Assembly (NCBI GenBank): GCA_003242275.1
Contig: QGUX01000092.1
Span: 1 to 11,463 of the forward strand
Direction: 5' to 3'
Source: Pseudomonadota bacterium
GTDB taxonomy: Bacteria > Pseudomonadota > Gammaproteobacteria > Steroidobacterales > Steroidobacteraceae
DNA length: 11,463 bases
Numbering within the stretch: the stretch's first letter is position 1; the number at the start of each line of letters is the position of its first letter. Position numbers and translations under genes: made by a program. Below the pieces are notes generated by a model, which was given only the letters and a program-made list of their open reading frames with translations, ran no database searches and was not told where the DNA came from. This document shows positions 1 to 7,037 of the stretch, one piece after another.

Positions 1-457
1 CCCCCTTCATATTCTTCGGCACCGTCAAATTTATATAATACTCACCCCAGGACACGAACAGGGCCTTGTTCAGCCAGTCATAGGGACCAGCCGGTGCGTC
101 GAAGCGCGCCAGCGCGCGCATGTAGTACTGGTCCGGCGGCACCACCTCGCCCGCATTCAGCCGCGCCATCACTGCCGGCGGCCCATGGCGCATGCCCTTG
201 CTCGACACGCGGATGGTCACCCCGTCGTGCGTCAGCATGGCGCCGGAAACATCGAGCCGGGCAATGCCGTCGGACTGGATGAGCTGCCAGTCGTAGGAAC
301 CGGGGATCACGGTGCCGCGCAGGCGCGGGCCGGCGAAGCTGCCGGTGCCGATGGGCACCCCCTGGTGGAAGCCGGTGGGAACCTGTCCCACCTGCACGGG
401 CCGAAGCACCTGCACCTCGGCGGTCATCAGCCATTCGAGCTGGATCGGATCGGGCAT
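1..457 (-). CDS. DUF3237 (UPF0311) family protein, copy A, 3' end cut by window
   Basis: The frame reads leftward from an ATG at 457 for 152 codons without a stop and leaves the window, so the C-terminus is missing. A CAGGAG ribosome-binding site lies about 10 nt upstream. The protein starts MPDPIQLEWLMTAEV and carries the usual DUF3237 pattern: a central GSFAGPRLRGTV block, then SYDW, then V(V)PPDQYYMRALARF and a YDWLNKALFV block near the end. No signal peptide is visible, so it is probably cytoplasmic. It shares this pattern with the second DUF3237 gene at 6543-7037 but is clearly a distant paralogue. It lies 81 nt downstream of the sulfatase on the same strand and probably belongs to its transcript. 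Where copy B has GIGERRG, copy A reads SWGEYYINLTVPKN, and the last ~47 bases are unusually AT-rich. The biochemical function of the family is unknown to me; it occurs in aromatic and steroid catabolic neighbourhoods. Confidence 0.85.
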   Translation of the reverse strand, partial: MPDPIQLEWLMTAEVQVLRPVQVGQVPTGFHQGVPIGTGSFAGPRLRGTVIPGSYDWQLIQSDGIARLDVSGAMLTHDGVTIRVSSKGMRHGPPAVMARLNAGEVVPPDQYYMRALARFDAPAGPYDWLNKALFVSWGEYYINLTVPKNMKG

Positions 458-538
458 CGTGGCAACGCTCCTGTCGGGGAGCGCAAGTATCGCCCGCAGC
501 GCAGCGCGCCGCGAGACCCAGGAGCCATGCCCCCCCGG

Positions 539-1987
539 CTAGGGGATCTGGCGCAGGGCCGGCCGGCCCGCCGGCGCGCGCGGGTCGCGCCAGGGGTCGA
601 CGTTCACCCGCGGAAAGTATTGCGCCAGCCGCTGCTTCACCTCGGTGAACCGCGGGTCGGAGGCCAGGTTGGTCCACTCGTGCGGATCGTTGTCGTGGTC
701 GTAGAGCTCCTCGAAGCCGTCCGCATAGCGCGTGTAGCGCCAGCGCCGGTCGCGCACGGAGTGGTTGTTCTTGCCCCAGGTGCTCAGCACCGCCCGGTCC
801 CATGGGAGGTCGGGATTCTCCAGCAGTGGCCGCAGGCTGGTGCCGCCCTCCAGGTGCGGCGGCGCGGGAAGTCCCGCCAGGTCGACCAGCGTGGGATACA
901 GGTCCATCGAGCTGACCGGCACATGGGAACGGCTGCCCGGCCTGGTCACCCCCGGCGCGACGATGATGAAGGGAACCCGCAGCGAGGGCTCCCACAGCGT
1001 CTCCTTCTCCCGCTGGTTCTTCTCGCCGAGCTGGTAGCCGTGGTCGCTCATCAGCACGATGATGGTGTTGTCGGCGCGTCCGCTGGCATCCAGCGCATCG
1101 AGCACCCTCCCCACCGCCTCGTCCGCCAGCGTCACGCTGGACAGGTAGGCCTGCACCGCGTCCTTCCAGGCGCCGGCCTCCATGATGGGCTTCATCCGCT
1201 GCCGGTCGCGATGCTCCGGCGCGATGTCGTCGAGGTCGTCCTCCTTGTACGGCGGCAGCTCGATGGCGCCGAGCTCGTACATGTCGAAGTACTGCGAGGG
1301 GTTGTACCAGGGCGCGTGCGGCCGGTAGATGCCCGCCGCCATGAACCGGCTCTGCGCGCTGCCTTCGGTCTCCTTCATCCGCCGCACCACGTAGGCGCTG
1401 GTCATGCCGTCGATGGTGGCATCGAAGGTCGCCACCACCGGTCCCCAGTTGAACTTGAGCCGCTCGACCGCCGCGGGCTTGAGCTCGTCGGGAAGCTGCC
1501 AGTCCAGCGCGGGCCAGAAATCGTTCCAGGCCTTCACGTCATTGAAGCCGGGATGCCCGTCGGGAAAGAACGTATGGGCGTGGAAGATCTTGCCGGCACC
1601 GAAGGTGAGGTAGCCGGAATCCCGGAACCAGCGCGGCAGCGACGGCTTGTCGGCGAACAGCTCCATCGCGCGCCAGTCCTGGGCGTTGTTGTACACCCCG
1701 GAAGTGGACGGCAGCAGCCCGAACAGCGCCGCGGTGCGGATGGCATTGCATTGCGGCGCCACCGACTGTGCATTGGTGAAGGTCATGCCGCGCTGGGCCA
1801 GCCGCGTGAGGTTCGGCGTGATGGCCTGCCGGTCCCCCAGCGGCTCGACCATGGCATTGAGGTCATCCACCAGGATCAGGAGCACGTCGGGCCGGCGTGA
1901 ATCCGCCGCCGTGAGCGGACAGGCCCATGCCGCGATCGCCGCGGCCACTGCGCAGACTGCGCCAGATCGCCAGGATTTGCCGTTCAT
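539..1987 (-). CDS. Secreted sulfatase, iduronate-2-sulfatase-like (alkaline phosphatase superfamily)
   Basis: This 482-aa type I sulfatase is predicted to hydrolyse a sulfate ester in the periplasm. Residues 1-28 form a Sec signal peptide ending near PLTAA. Residues visible for the metal site and active site are Asp41-Asp42 (LVDDLN), Cys80 in CNAIR (80-84), Lys133 and His136 (GKIFH), His224 (RPHAPW), Asp315-His316 (MSDHG) and Lys328. The C-terminal LYDHDNDPHEWTNLA block is typical of the family. Cys80 is expected to be converted to formylglycine. Its motif has Ala at the third position where most sulfatases have Pro, and Ile where Ser is usual. No formylglycine-generating enzyme is encoded here, so it must lie elsewhere. 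The start at 1987 has AGGA 7 nt upstream and puts the signal peptide at the N-terminus. It follows the PQQ dehydrogenase by 151 nt. The substrate is unknown; family resemblance to iduronate sulfatase does not prove a glycan substrate. Confidence 0.93.
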   Translation of the reverse strand: MNGKSWRSGAVCAVAAAIAAWACPLTAADSRRPDVLLILVDDLNAMVEPLGDRQAITPNLTRLAQRGMTFTNAQSVAPQCNAIRTAALFGLLPSTSGVYNNAQDWRAMELFADKPSLPRWFRDSGYLTFGAGKIFHAHTFFPDGHPGFNDVKAWNDFWPALDWQLPDELKPAAVERLKFNWGPVVATFDATIDGMTSAYVVRRMKETEGSAQSRFMAAGIYRPHAPWYNPSQYFDMYELGAIELPPYKEDDLDDIAPEHRDRQRMKPIMEAGAWKDAVQAYLSSVTLADEAVGRVLDALDASGRADNTIIVLMSDHGYQLGEKNQREKETLWEPSLRVPFIIVAPGVTRPGSRSHVPVSSMDLYPTLVDLAGLPAPPHLEGGTSLRPLLENPDLPWDRAVLSTWGKNNHSVRDRRWRYTRYADGFEELYDHDNDPHEWTNLASDPRFTEVKQRLAQYFPRVNVDPWRDPRAPAGRPALRQIP

Positions 1988-2016
1988 GGTCGTTTCCTGC
2001 TCACCGGGACGGCGGC

Positions 2017-2034
2017 GATGTTAGCCACAACATC
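2017..2034. promoter_or_regulatory. Inverted repeat upstream of sulfatase, possible operator
   Basis: GATGTT and AACATC form a perfect 6-bp inverted repeat separated by 6 nt. It sits 30 nt before the sulfatase start. Read on the minus strand it includes TAACAT, a possible -10 element, but no convincing -35 box lies at the right distance. It could be an operator or chance. Confidence 0.25.
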
Positions 2035-2088
2035 CGCGGCGCGGGACGACGACCTGCGTTTCCGGCCCCCGTGGTGTCTATCACTCCC

Positions 2089-2113
2089 CCCGCCGCGAAA
2101 TTTTCGCGGCGGG
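2089..2113. repeat. Perfect 12-bp inverted repeat between dehydrogenase and sulfatase genes
   Basis: CCCGCCGCGAAA is followed by one T and then its exact complement TTTCGCGGCGGG. In RNA this would fold as a very stable 9-bp GC stem with an A/U-rich loop. It begins 26 nt beyond the stop of the PQQ dehydrogenase. Neither strand has a T-tract after the stem, so it does not look like a standard intrinsic terminator. A transcript-stabilising or processing hairpin, or an operator, fits as well. Confidence 0.5.
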
Positions 2114-2138
2114 AGGACATCACCGCGGCACCGGGGAT

Positions 2139-4304
2139 TCACCGCGCCGGAGGATTTTCCTCCGCATGCAGCGCGGCCTGCTCCGCCACCAGGAAGGCGT
2201 GGATGTCCGCCACGTCTTCCCGGCCCAGCACATCCGCGAAGCTGGCCATGCCATTGGGCGCCAGCGCACCGCCGTGCACGATGCTTTCGAAGGCCTGGTG
2301 CGTGGGCGCGGGCATGCGGAACAGGTCCGGATAGGCCGACAGCCGCGCCTCGCCGCGGCCGCCATGGCAGAACACGCAGTAGGTGAAGAAATGGCCGGCG
2401 CCGCGCTGCACCCGCTCGGGCGTGATGTCCGGCAGCTCCGGCGGCGGCGGCGTCTGCTGCGGCTGGCGCGCCGGCGGCAGCGGCGTGGCGCCACCGCCCA
2501 GCCTGAAGGCCAGCAGCCGCCCGTAATTCTGGTAACGGTAGGCGGCGCTCTCCTGCGGATACATCGGCGCCATCGCGCCGCCGAACCCTGCCAGCACCGC
2601 GATGTACTGCTCGGACCCGATCTCGTAGCTCACCGGCGCCGCCATGATGCCGGTGCCCACCTCGATCTCCTTCAGCAGCTCGCCCGAATCGGCCGCCAGC
2701 ACCAGGAGCTTGCCGGCCGAGGTGCCCAGCACCACGAGGTTGCCGGCCGTGGTCAGCACGCCGCCGCCGGCCAGTTCCGAGCGTCCCAGCGGGATGCGCC
2801 AGCGCTCCTGCTGCGCCACCGGATCCCAGGCGATGAGGAACTCGCGCGTGGCCGGATCCGGCAGCCCCGGGCGGGAGGCGATCACGGCGTCGTACTGCGC
2901 ACGCTCGGGCGGCGAGAGCAGGTCGACGAAGAAGCTGAACGCGATGTGGTGCGCGGAGTTGGTGCGCCCCGGCTGCCAGCGGTACTCGCCGGGCTGCGGG
3001 CCCATCACCATGCCGGACTCGCGCGCGGGGATGTACACCAGTCCCGTCTGCGGATTGAAGGCCATGGGCGGCCAGTTGTGGCCGCCGGCGCCGGTGGGAA
3101 AGATCAGCGTGGGACCCTTCTCGTACGTGGCGTCAGGATTGATGGCGGGCCGTCCGTTCTCGTCCAGCCCCGTGGTCCAGTTCACGAACACATAGGGCTT
3201 GCCCGAGATGAACTCGCCGGTCTCGCGGTCGAGCACGTAGAAGATGCCGTTCTTCGGCGCCTGCATCAGCACCTTGCGCTCGCGGCCGTCGATGGTGAGA
3301 TCCGCCAGGATCATGTTCTGCGTGGCGGTGTAGTCCCACATCTCGCCGGGCGTGGTCTGGTAGTGCCACACCAGCCGTCCGGTGGAGGGCCGGATGGCGA
3401 GGATGGAGGCCAGGAACAGGTTGTCGCCACCGCCGGGGCTCCTGTACCAGGGCGCCAGCGGCGAGGCATTGCCCGTGCCCACGTACAGCAGGTCGAGCTC
3501 GGGGTCGTAGTTCATCTCGCCCCACACCGTGCCGCCGAGGCCGGATTCCCAGTCCGAATCCGGCGACCACGTGGCCAGCGCCATTTCCATCTCCGGGTGC
3601 TCGGGCGGCCCCTTGGCCGGATCGCCCGGCACCGTGAAGAACCGCCAGCGCTGCTCGCCGGTCGTGAGGTCATAGGCCGTGATGTAGCCGCGCACGCCGT
3701 ACTCCGCGCCGCTGTTGCCGACCACCACCACGTCGCCGGCCACCTGCGGCGGGCCGGTAATGGTGTAGGAGCGCAGGTCGCGGTCGATCAGCGTGTCGGC
3801 CCTCCAGATCTCGCGGCCGTCGCGCGCGTCCAGCGCCACCAGGTGGCCGTCGAGCGTGGCCACGTACACCCTGCCCTTCCACACCTGCAGCCCCCGGCTG
3901 ACCACGTCGCAGCAGGCCTTGCGGTTGTAGCTGCCGTCCACCTCGGGGTCGTAACGCCAGAGCTGCCTGCCGGTGCGCGCGTCCACCGCGATCGCCGAGC
4001 CCCAGGGCCCGGAGGCATAGATCACGCCATCCACCACCAGCGGCGTGGCCTCCTGGCCGTGCTCGACGCGGCCGCGATGCGAACGGAACTCGTATTCCCA
4101 GGCAAAGCCGAGGTCCTCCACATTGCCGGCATGGATGCGGGCCAGCGGCGAGAAGCGCTCGGCGCGCCAGGTGCGCCCCAGCGCCAGCCACTGGCCGGGC
4201 TCGTCATCGGCCGCCAGCAGGCGTTGGGCATCCACGTTGCCGGGAGGTTTTCCCGAACAGGCGGCCAGCAGCAACATCAGTCCAGGCAGGATGACTCGGC
4301 GCAT
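2139..4304 (-). CDS. PQQ-dependent alcohol dehydrogenase with C-terminal cytochrome c (quinohemoprotein), lipoprotein
   Basis: This 721-aa periplasmic type II quinohemoprotein dehydrogenase oxidises an alcohol to an aldehyde or acid with PQQ and Ca2+. Residues 1-16 are a lipoprotein signal (lipobox LAAC, Cys16), so it is probably membrane-anchored. Next comes the eight-bladed propeller. Recognisable residues are Glu86 in the EATPLVVDG block, the vicinal pair Cys131-Cys132 (KACCDVVSRG), Glu201, Asn279 (GTGNASP) and the probable catalytic base Asp324 (EMWDYTATQ). A proline-rich linker (about 606-627) leads to a cytochrome c domain with CVFCH at 643-647 and Met686 as likely axial haem ligand. 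The frame stays open upstream to 5012, but that part is antisense to the SDR gene and lacks the signal. The start at 4304 gives the lipoprotein signal, with a weak GGGA site before it. The alcohol substrate is unknown. It is divergent from the SDR operon. Confidence 0.95.
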   Translation of the reverse strand: MRRVILPGLMLLLAACSGKPPGNVDAQRLLAADDEPGQWLALGRTWRAERFSPLARIHAGNVEDLGFAWEYEFRSHRGRVEHGQEATPLVVDGVIYASGPWGSAIAVDARTGRQLWRYDPEVDGSYNRKACCDVVSRGLQVWKGRVYVATLDGHLVALDARDGREIWRADTLIDRDLRSYTITGPPQVAGDVVVVGNSGAEYGVRGYITAYDLTTGEQRWRFFTVPGDPAKGPPEHPEMEMALATWSPDSDWESGLGGTVWGEMNYDPELDLLYVGTGNASPLAPWYRSPGGGDNLFLASILAIRPSTGRLVWHYQTTPGEMWDYTATQNMILADLTIDGRERKVLMQAPKNGIFYVLDRETGEFISGKPYVFVNWTTGLDENGRPAINPDATYEKGPTLIFPTGAGGHNWPPMAFNPQTGLVYIPARESGMVMGPQPGEYRWQPGRTNSAHHIAFSFFVDLLSPPERAQYDAVIASRPGLPDPATREFLIAWDPVAQQERWRIPLGRSELAGGGVLTTAGNLVVLGTSAGKLLVLAADSGELLKEIEVGTGIMAAPVSYEIGSEQYIAVLAGFGGAMAPMYPQESAAYRYQNYGRLLAFRLGGGATPLPPARQPQQTPPPPELPDITPERVQRGAGHFFTYCVFCHGGRGEARLSAYPDLFRMPAPTHQAFESIVHGGALAPNGMASFADVLGREDVADIHAFLVAEQAALHAEENPPAR

Positions 4305-4337
4305 TTCAGGTCCCACGCGATTCGTCGAGGGCGCGAG

Positions 4338-4343
4338 ATATAA
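4338..4343 (-). promoter_or_regulatory. Possible -10 element for the PQQ dehydrogenase
   Basis: On the minus strand the sequence reads TTATAT, 34 nt before the dehydrogenase start, in an otherwise GC-rich divergent spacer. The best -35 match (CTGCAC, 16 nt upstream) is weak. The same bases read TATAAC on the plus strand, but no -35 fits there. Confidence 0.3.
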
Positions 4344-4417
4344 CACTGTCGCCCGCCGCGTGCAGGCATCATGCGGACCTGCCGGCACTTGCCTTGGATA
4401 CGCAGACCGGCGAGGCT

Positions 4418-4448
4418 CTTCCCCCGAGGGCTGAACACCAAGGGGGAG
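4418..4448 (+). promoter_or_regulatory. Ribosome-binding site of the SDR operon with a possible sequestering hairpin
   Basis: The AAGGGGGAG ribosome-binding site just before the ATG at 4452 decides the SDR start. CTTCCCC at 4418-4424 can pair with GGGGGAG at 4442-4448 (7 pairs including one G-U), leaving a 17-nt loop and hiding the site. The fold is short and its use as a control element is inference. Confidence 0.35.
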
Positions 4449-4451
4449 CTG

Positions 4452-5237
4452 ATGGACCTGGGCATCAGGGGCCGCCGCGCCATCGTCAATGGCGCCAGCG
4501 CCGGCATGGGACGTGCCGCCGCGGAAATGCTGGCCATGGAGGGCGTGGACCTGGTGATCTGTGCGCGCCGGCGCGAACGGCTCGAGCAGGCCGCCGGGGA
4601 GCTGCGCCGGCACGGCGTCTCGGTGACGGCGGTGGCCGCCGACCACAGCACCGAGGAGGGCCGCGCCAAGGTGCTCGCCGCCTGTCCCGACCCGGACATC
4701 CTGGTCGCCACCTGCTCGCCGCCGCCGCTGACGCCGGACCACACCGCCATCACGCCGGAGCAATGGCGCTCGGCGCTGGAGATCGGCCTGATGAGCCCGG
4801 TGCGTTTCATCGAGGCGGTGCTGCCGGGCATGGTGAAGCGCCGCTGGGGGCGCATCGTCAACATCACCACCATCGCCGCCAAGTATCCGCTGGAGCTGCG
4901 CATCCTGAGCGGCGGGCCGCGCGCCGCGCTGGCCAACTACACCGGCGCGGTGGCGCGCCGCGTCGCACCCGACAACGTGACGCTGAACAACGTGCTGCCG
5001 GGCATGTTCCACACCGCCGCGGTGGAGGCGCAGTTCACCGCCGCGGCCCAGCGCAATGGCACCACCTACGAGCAGGAGGTGGCGAAGTTCGTCGAGGCCT
5101 ACCAGATTCCCGCCGGCCGCTTCGGCCAGCCGCGCGAGGTGGGCTCGCTGGTGGCGTGGCTGTGCAGCGAGTTCGCCGGCTACATCACCGGCCAGAACAT
5201 CGTGATGGACGGCGCGACCACGCGCTCGACGTTCTGA
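4452..5237 (+). CDS. Short-chain dehydrogenase/reductase-like protein with degenerate catalytic tetrad
   Basis: This 261-aa Rossmann-fold SDR-family protein is predicted to be cytoplasmic. GASAGMG at 14-20 is the nucleotide-binding loop. Arg39-Arg41 (CARRRERL) after the second strand suggests preference for NADPH. Normal SDRs have NNAG, then Ser, then YxxxK. Here NNAG is replaced by ATCS (86-89), the serine position reads ITT (138-140), and Tyr and Lys are replaced by Ser153 and Arg157 (SGGPR). The rest (GRIVNIT, VAPDNVTLNNVLPG, and a C-terminal GQNIVMDGA) is typical. It resembles the FabG-like SDR subgroup known to lack the standard tetrad. The upstream ATG at 4371 would add 27 residues without a ribosome-binding site, so 4452 is preferred. 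It opens a five-gene run, and its stop overlaps the transporter start (TGATG). Whether it reduces, oxidises or has another role is open. Confidence 0.9.
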   Translation: MDLGIRGRRAIVNGASAGMGRAAAEMLAMEGVDLVICARRRERLEQAAGELRRHGVSVTAVAADHSTEEGRAKVLAACPDPDILVATCSPPPLTPDHTAITPEQWRSALEIGLMSPVRFIEAVLPGMVKRRWGRIVNITTIAAKYPLELRILSGGPRAALANYTGAVARRVAPDNVTLNNVLPGMFHTAAVEAQFTAAAQRNGTTYEQEVAKFVEAYQIPAGRFGQPREVGSLVAWLCSEFAGYITGQNIVMDGATTRSTF

Positions 5238-6553
5238 TGGGCGCCACCACCAGCCTGCCGGCCGACGTCGGCGAACGCCTGTACGGCCGCACGCTGCGGC
5301 GGCTGCTGCTGCCCATCGCGCTGCTGACCTTCATCAACTCCATCGACCGGATGAACGTCAGCTTCGCCGGCCAGCCCATGTCGGCCGACACGGGCATGTC
5401 GGCGACGGTATTCGGCCTCGGCGTCAGCACCTTCTTCGCTGCGTACCTGATCTTCCAGTACCCGCATGCGCTGCTGCTGCGCCGGATGGGCATCCGGCCG
5501 TGGCTGCTGCTGTCGATGTCGGTGTGGGGCATTGCCGGCATCTTGATGTCGCGCGTGGAGGACGCCACCGATTTCATGGTGGCGCGCTTCCTGCTCGGCA
5601 CGGCCGAGGCCGGCTTCGCGCCGGGCATGACCTGGTACATCAGCCAGTGGACGCCGCGCGCCACGCGCGCGCGCGCGATGGCAGTGGCGCTGGCCGCGGT
5701 GCCCTTCTCGCTGGTGGTCGGCGGGCCGCTGTGCGGCTGGCTGCTGGGCATGGGCAATCCGCTCGAGCTGGCCGGCTGGCGCTGGATGTTCCTGGTATCG
5801 GCGATTCCGAACTTCCTGTTCGCCGTGGCGGCGGCCTTCTACTTCGTCGACCGGCCGCGCCAGGCGCGGTGGCTCAGCGAAGAGGAAGGCCGGCAACTGG
5901 AGGCGCAGGTCGACGCCGAGCGCGACCAGTCGGCTCCGGCCAGGCTGTCCTGGGGCGAGGCCATGGCCGACACGCGCATCTGGCTGTGCTGCGCGGTGTG
6001 GTTCCTGGTGATGACCGGCTCCTACGCGCTGGTGTACTGGCTGCCACAGATCGTGCGTCAGCTCGCACTGGCCCGCAGCGAGTTGCTGATCGGCACGCTC
6101 AGCGCGCTGCCCCAGGCGGGCGTGGTGGCCGGGCTGTTCCTCAATGCACGGCATTCCGATCGCAGCGGCGAGCGACTGCGCCACTCGGCGGCGGGCGCCC
6201 TGCTGGCGGGCATCGCGCTGGCCGTGGCCGTGTTCCTGCCGGAAGGTACGGCGGTGCTGGCGCTGCTGGTGGTAGCGGGCTTCGGTTTCGGCGCCACCCA
6301 GGGCGTGTTCTGGACGGTGCCGCAGGCGCTGGGCATCGGCGGCGGGCACGTGCCCGTGGGCGTGATCGCGGCCATCAGCATGGCCGGCACCGCCGGCGGC
6401 ATCGTGGGACCGGCGATGCTGGGCTGGCTGCTCGACCTCAGCGGCAGCCACCTCGCCGGCATCCTGGTGCTGGCCGGCTTCCTGCTCGCCGCATCGGCCG
6501 CGCTGTGGCTGTGGCGCGCGCCACGACGCGTGGAGGTGGGCCATGCCGCCTGA
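5237..6553 (+). CDS. Major facilitator superfamily transporter, anion:cation symporter (ACS) type
   Basis: This 438-aa inner-membrane transporter has about 12 hydrophobic segments in two halves joined by a charged central loop (about residues 197-232, RPRQARWLSEEEGRQ). The signature RFLLGTAEAGFAPGM after segment 4 and the GWRWMFLVSAIPN block before segment 6 are characteristic of ACS-family carriers, which import organic anions such as phthalates, tartrate, glucarate or hydroxylated aromatic acids. NSIDRMN in segment 1 is also typical. The start ATG shares one base with the SDR stop, and the tail overlaps the next gene by 11 nt, so the three genes should be translated together. The transporter probably imports, as an organic acid, the substrate used by the cytoplasmic proteins encoded beside it. 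The exact substrate cannot be inferred. Confidence 0.92.
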   Translation: MGATTSLPADVGERLYGRTLRRLLLPIALLTFINSIDRMNVSFAGQPMSADTGMSATVFGLGVSTFFAAYLIFQYPHALLLRRMGIRPWLLLSMSVWGIAGILMSRVEDATDFMVARFLLGTAEAGFAPGMTWYISQWTPRATRARAMAVALAAVPFSLVVGGPLCGWLLGMGNPLELAGWRWMFLVSAIPNFLFAVAAAFYFVDRPRQARWLSEEEGRQLEAQVDAERDQSAPARLSWGEAMADTRIWLCCAVWFLVMTGSYALVYWLPQIVRQLALARSELLIGTLSALPQAGVVAGLFLNARHSDRSGERLRHSAAGALLAGIALAVAVFLPEGTAVLALLVVAGFGFGATQGVFWTVPQALGIGGGHVPVGVIAAISMAGTAGGIVGPAMLGWLLDLSGSHLAGILVLAGFLLAASAALWLWRAPRRVEVGHAA

Positions 6554-7037
6554 TCATTCGCCCTTGCTGGCGCCCCCGGGCCTCACGTTCGCGTTCCGCA
6601 TCGTGCTGCACTTCGATGACGGGCCGCGCCTGCGCTTCGCGCCGGCACACCGTGCCGGCCGGCGCGGCTTCGTCGCCGTGCAGGGCGGCGAGATCGAGGG
6701 CCCGCGGCTCACCGGTCGCGTCCTCTCCCGCTCGGGCGGCGACTGGCCGCGCTTCTGGCCGGGCGGACTGGTGGAGTTCGAGGCCCACTACCAGCTCGAG
6801 GCCAGCGACGGCACGCCCATCTACATCCACAACCAGGGCATCGCCTGGTCCACGCCCGAAGTGCTCGCGCGCATCGAGGCGGGACAGCCCGTGCGGCCCG
6901 ACGAAACCTACTGCCGCGTGACGCCCCGTTTCGAAGTGCCGGAGGGACCGCATGAATGGCTGGCGCGCACGCTGTTCGTGGGCATCGGCGAGCGGCGCGG
7001 CAGCAGTTCGGTGTTCGAGTACTACGAGGTCACATGA
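6543..7037 (+). CDS. DUF3237 (UPF0311) family protein, copy B
   Basis: This 164-aa DUF3237 protein has no signal peptide and is probably cytoplasmic. Family features are GGEIEGPRLTGRVLSRSGGDW, an YQLEASDGTPIYIHNQG strand pair, VRPDETYCRVTPRFEVPEGPHEWL, and LFVGIGERRG with a terminal VFEYYEV. Length is normal for the family. The start has GGAGG six bases upstream and lies 11 nt inside the transporter gene, and the stop overlaps the next start (ATGA). It differs from copy A (1-457) mainly by a longer N-terminal segment (FDDGPRLRFAPAHRAGRRG) and a different tail. The family is probably a beta-barrel fold, possibly binding or isomerising a small ligand, but no reaction is established to my knowledge. 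Confidence 0.9.
   Translation: MPPDHSPLLAPPGLTFAFRIVLHFDDGPRLRFAPAHRAGRRGFVAVQGGEIEGPRLTGRVLSRSGGDWPRFWPGGLVEFEAHYQLEASDGTPIYIHNQGIAWSTPEVLARIEAGQPVRPDETYCRVTPRFEVPEGPHEWLARTLFVGIGERRGSSSVFEYYEVT

Noticed and set aside
78..995. Open minus-strand frame of 305 codons across DUF3237 copy A and the sulfatase 3' part
   Set aside because: It is out of frame with both recognised genes on the same strand, and its product is Arg/Gly/Ala-rich.
185..1900. Open plus-strand frame of 571 codons opposite the sulfatase
   Set aside because: It is antisense to a gene with full sulfatase motifs, its translation is low-complexity and rich in Arg, His and Gly, and it has no family resemblance. Long antisense frames are expected at this GC content.
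2166..4343. Open plus-strand frame of 725 codons opposite the PQQ dehydrogenase
   Set aside because: The reverse strand has every expected quinohemoprotein motif. This frame gives a His/Arg/Gln-rich product without domains.
4339..4344. TATAAC on the plus strand as the SDR operon -10 box
   Set aside because: It matches 5 of 6 positions, but no -35-like hexamer lies 15-19 bp upstream, and the same bases fit the minus-strand gene better by position.
4305..5012. Upstream extension of the PQQ dehydrogenase frame to an ATG at 5012
   Set aside because: It would run antisense through the SDR gene and bury the lipoprotein signal at residue 237. The ATG at 4304 gives a normal signal and length.
5180..6544. 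Open minus-strand frame of 454 codons opposite the transporter
   Set aside because: It is a compositional shadow of a clear 12-segment transporter, and its product is Gln/Arg/His-rich with no recognisable domain.
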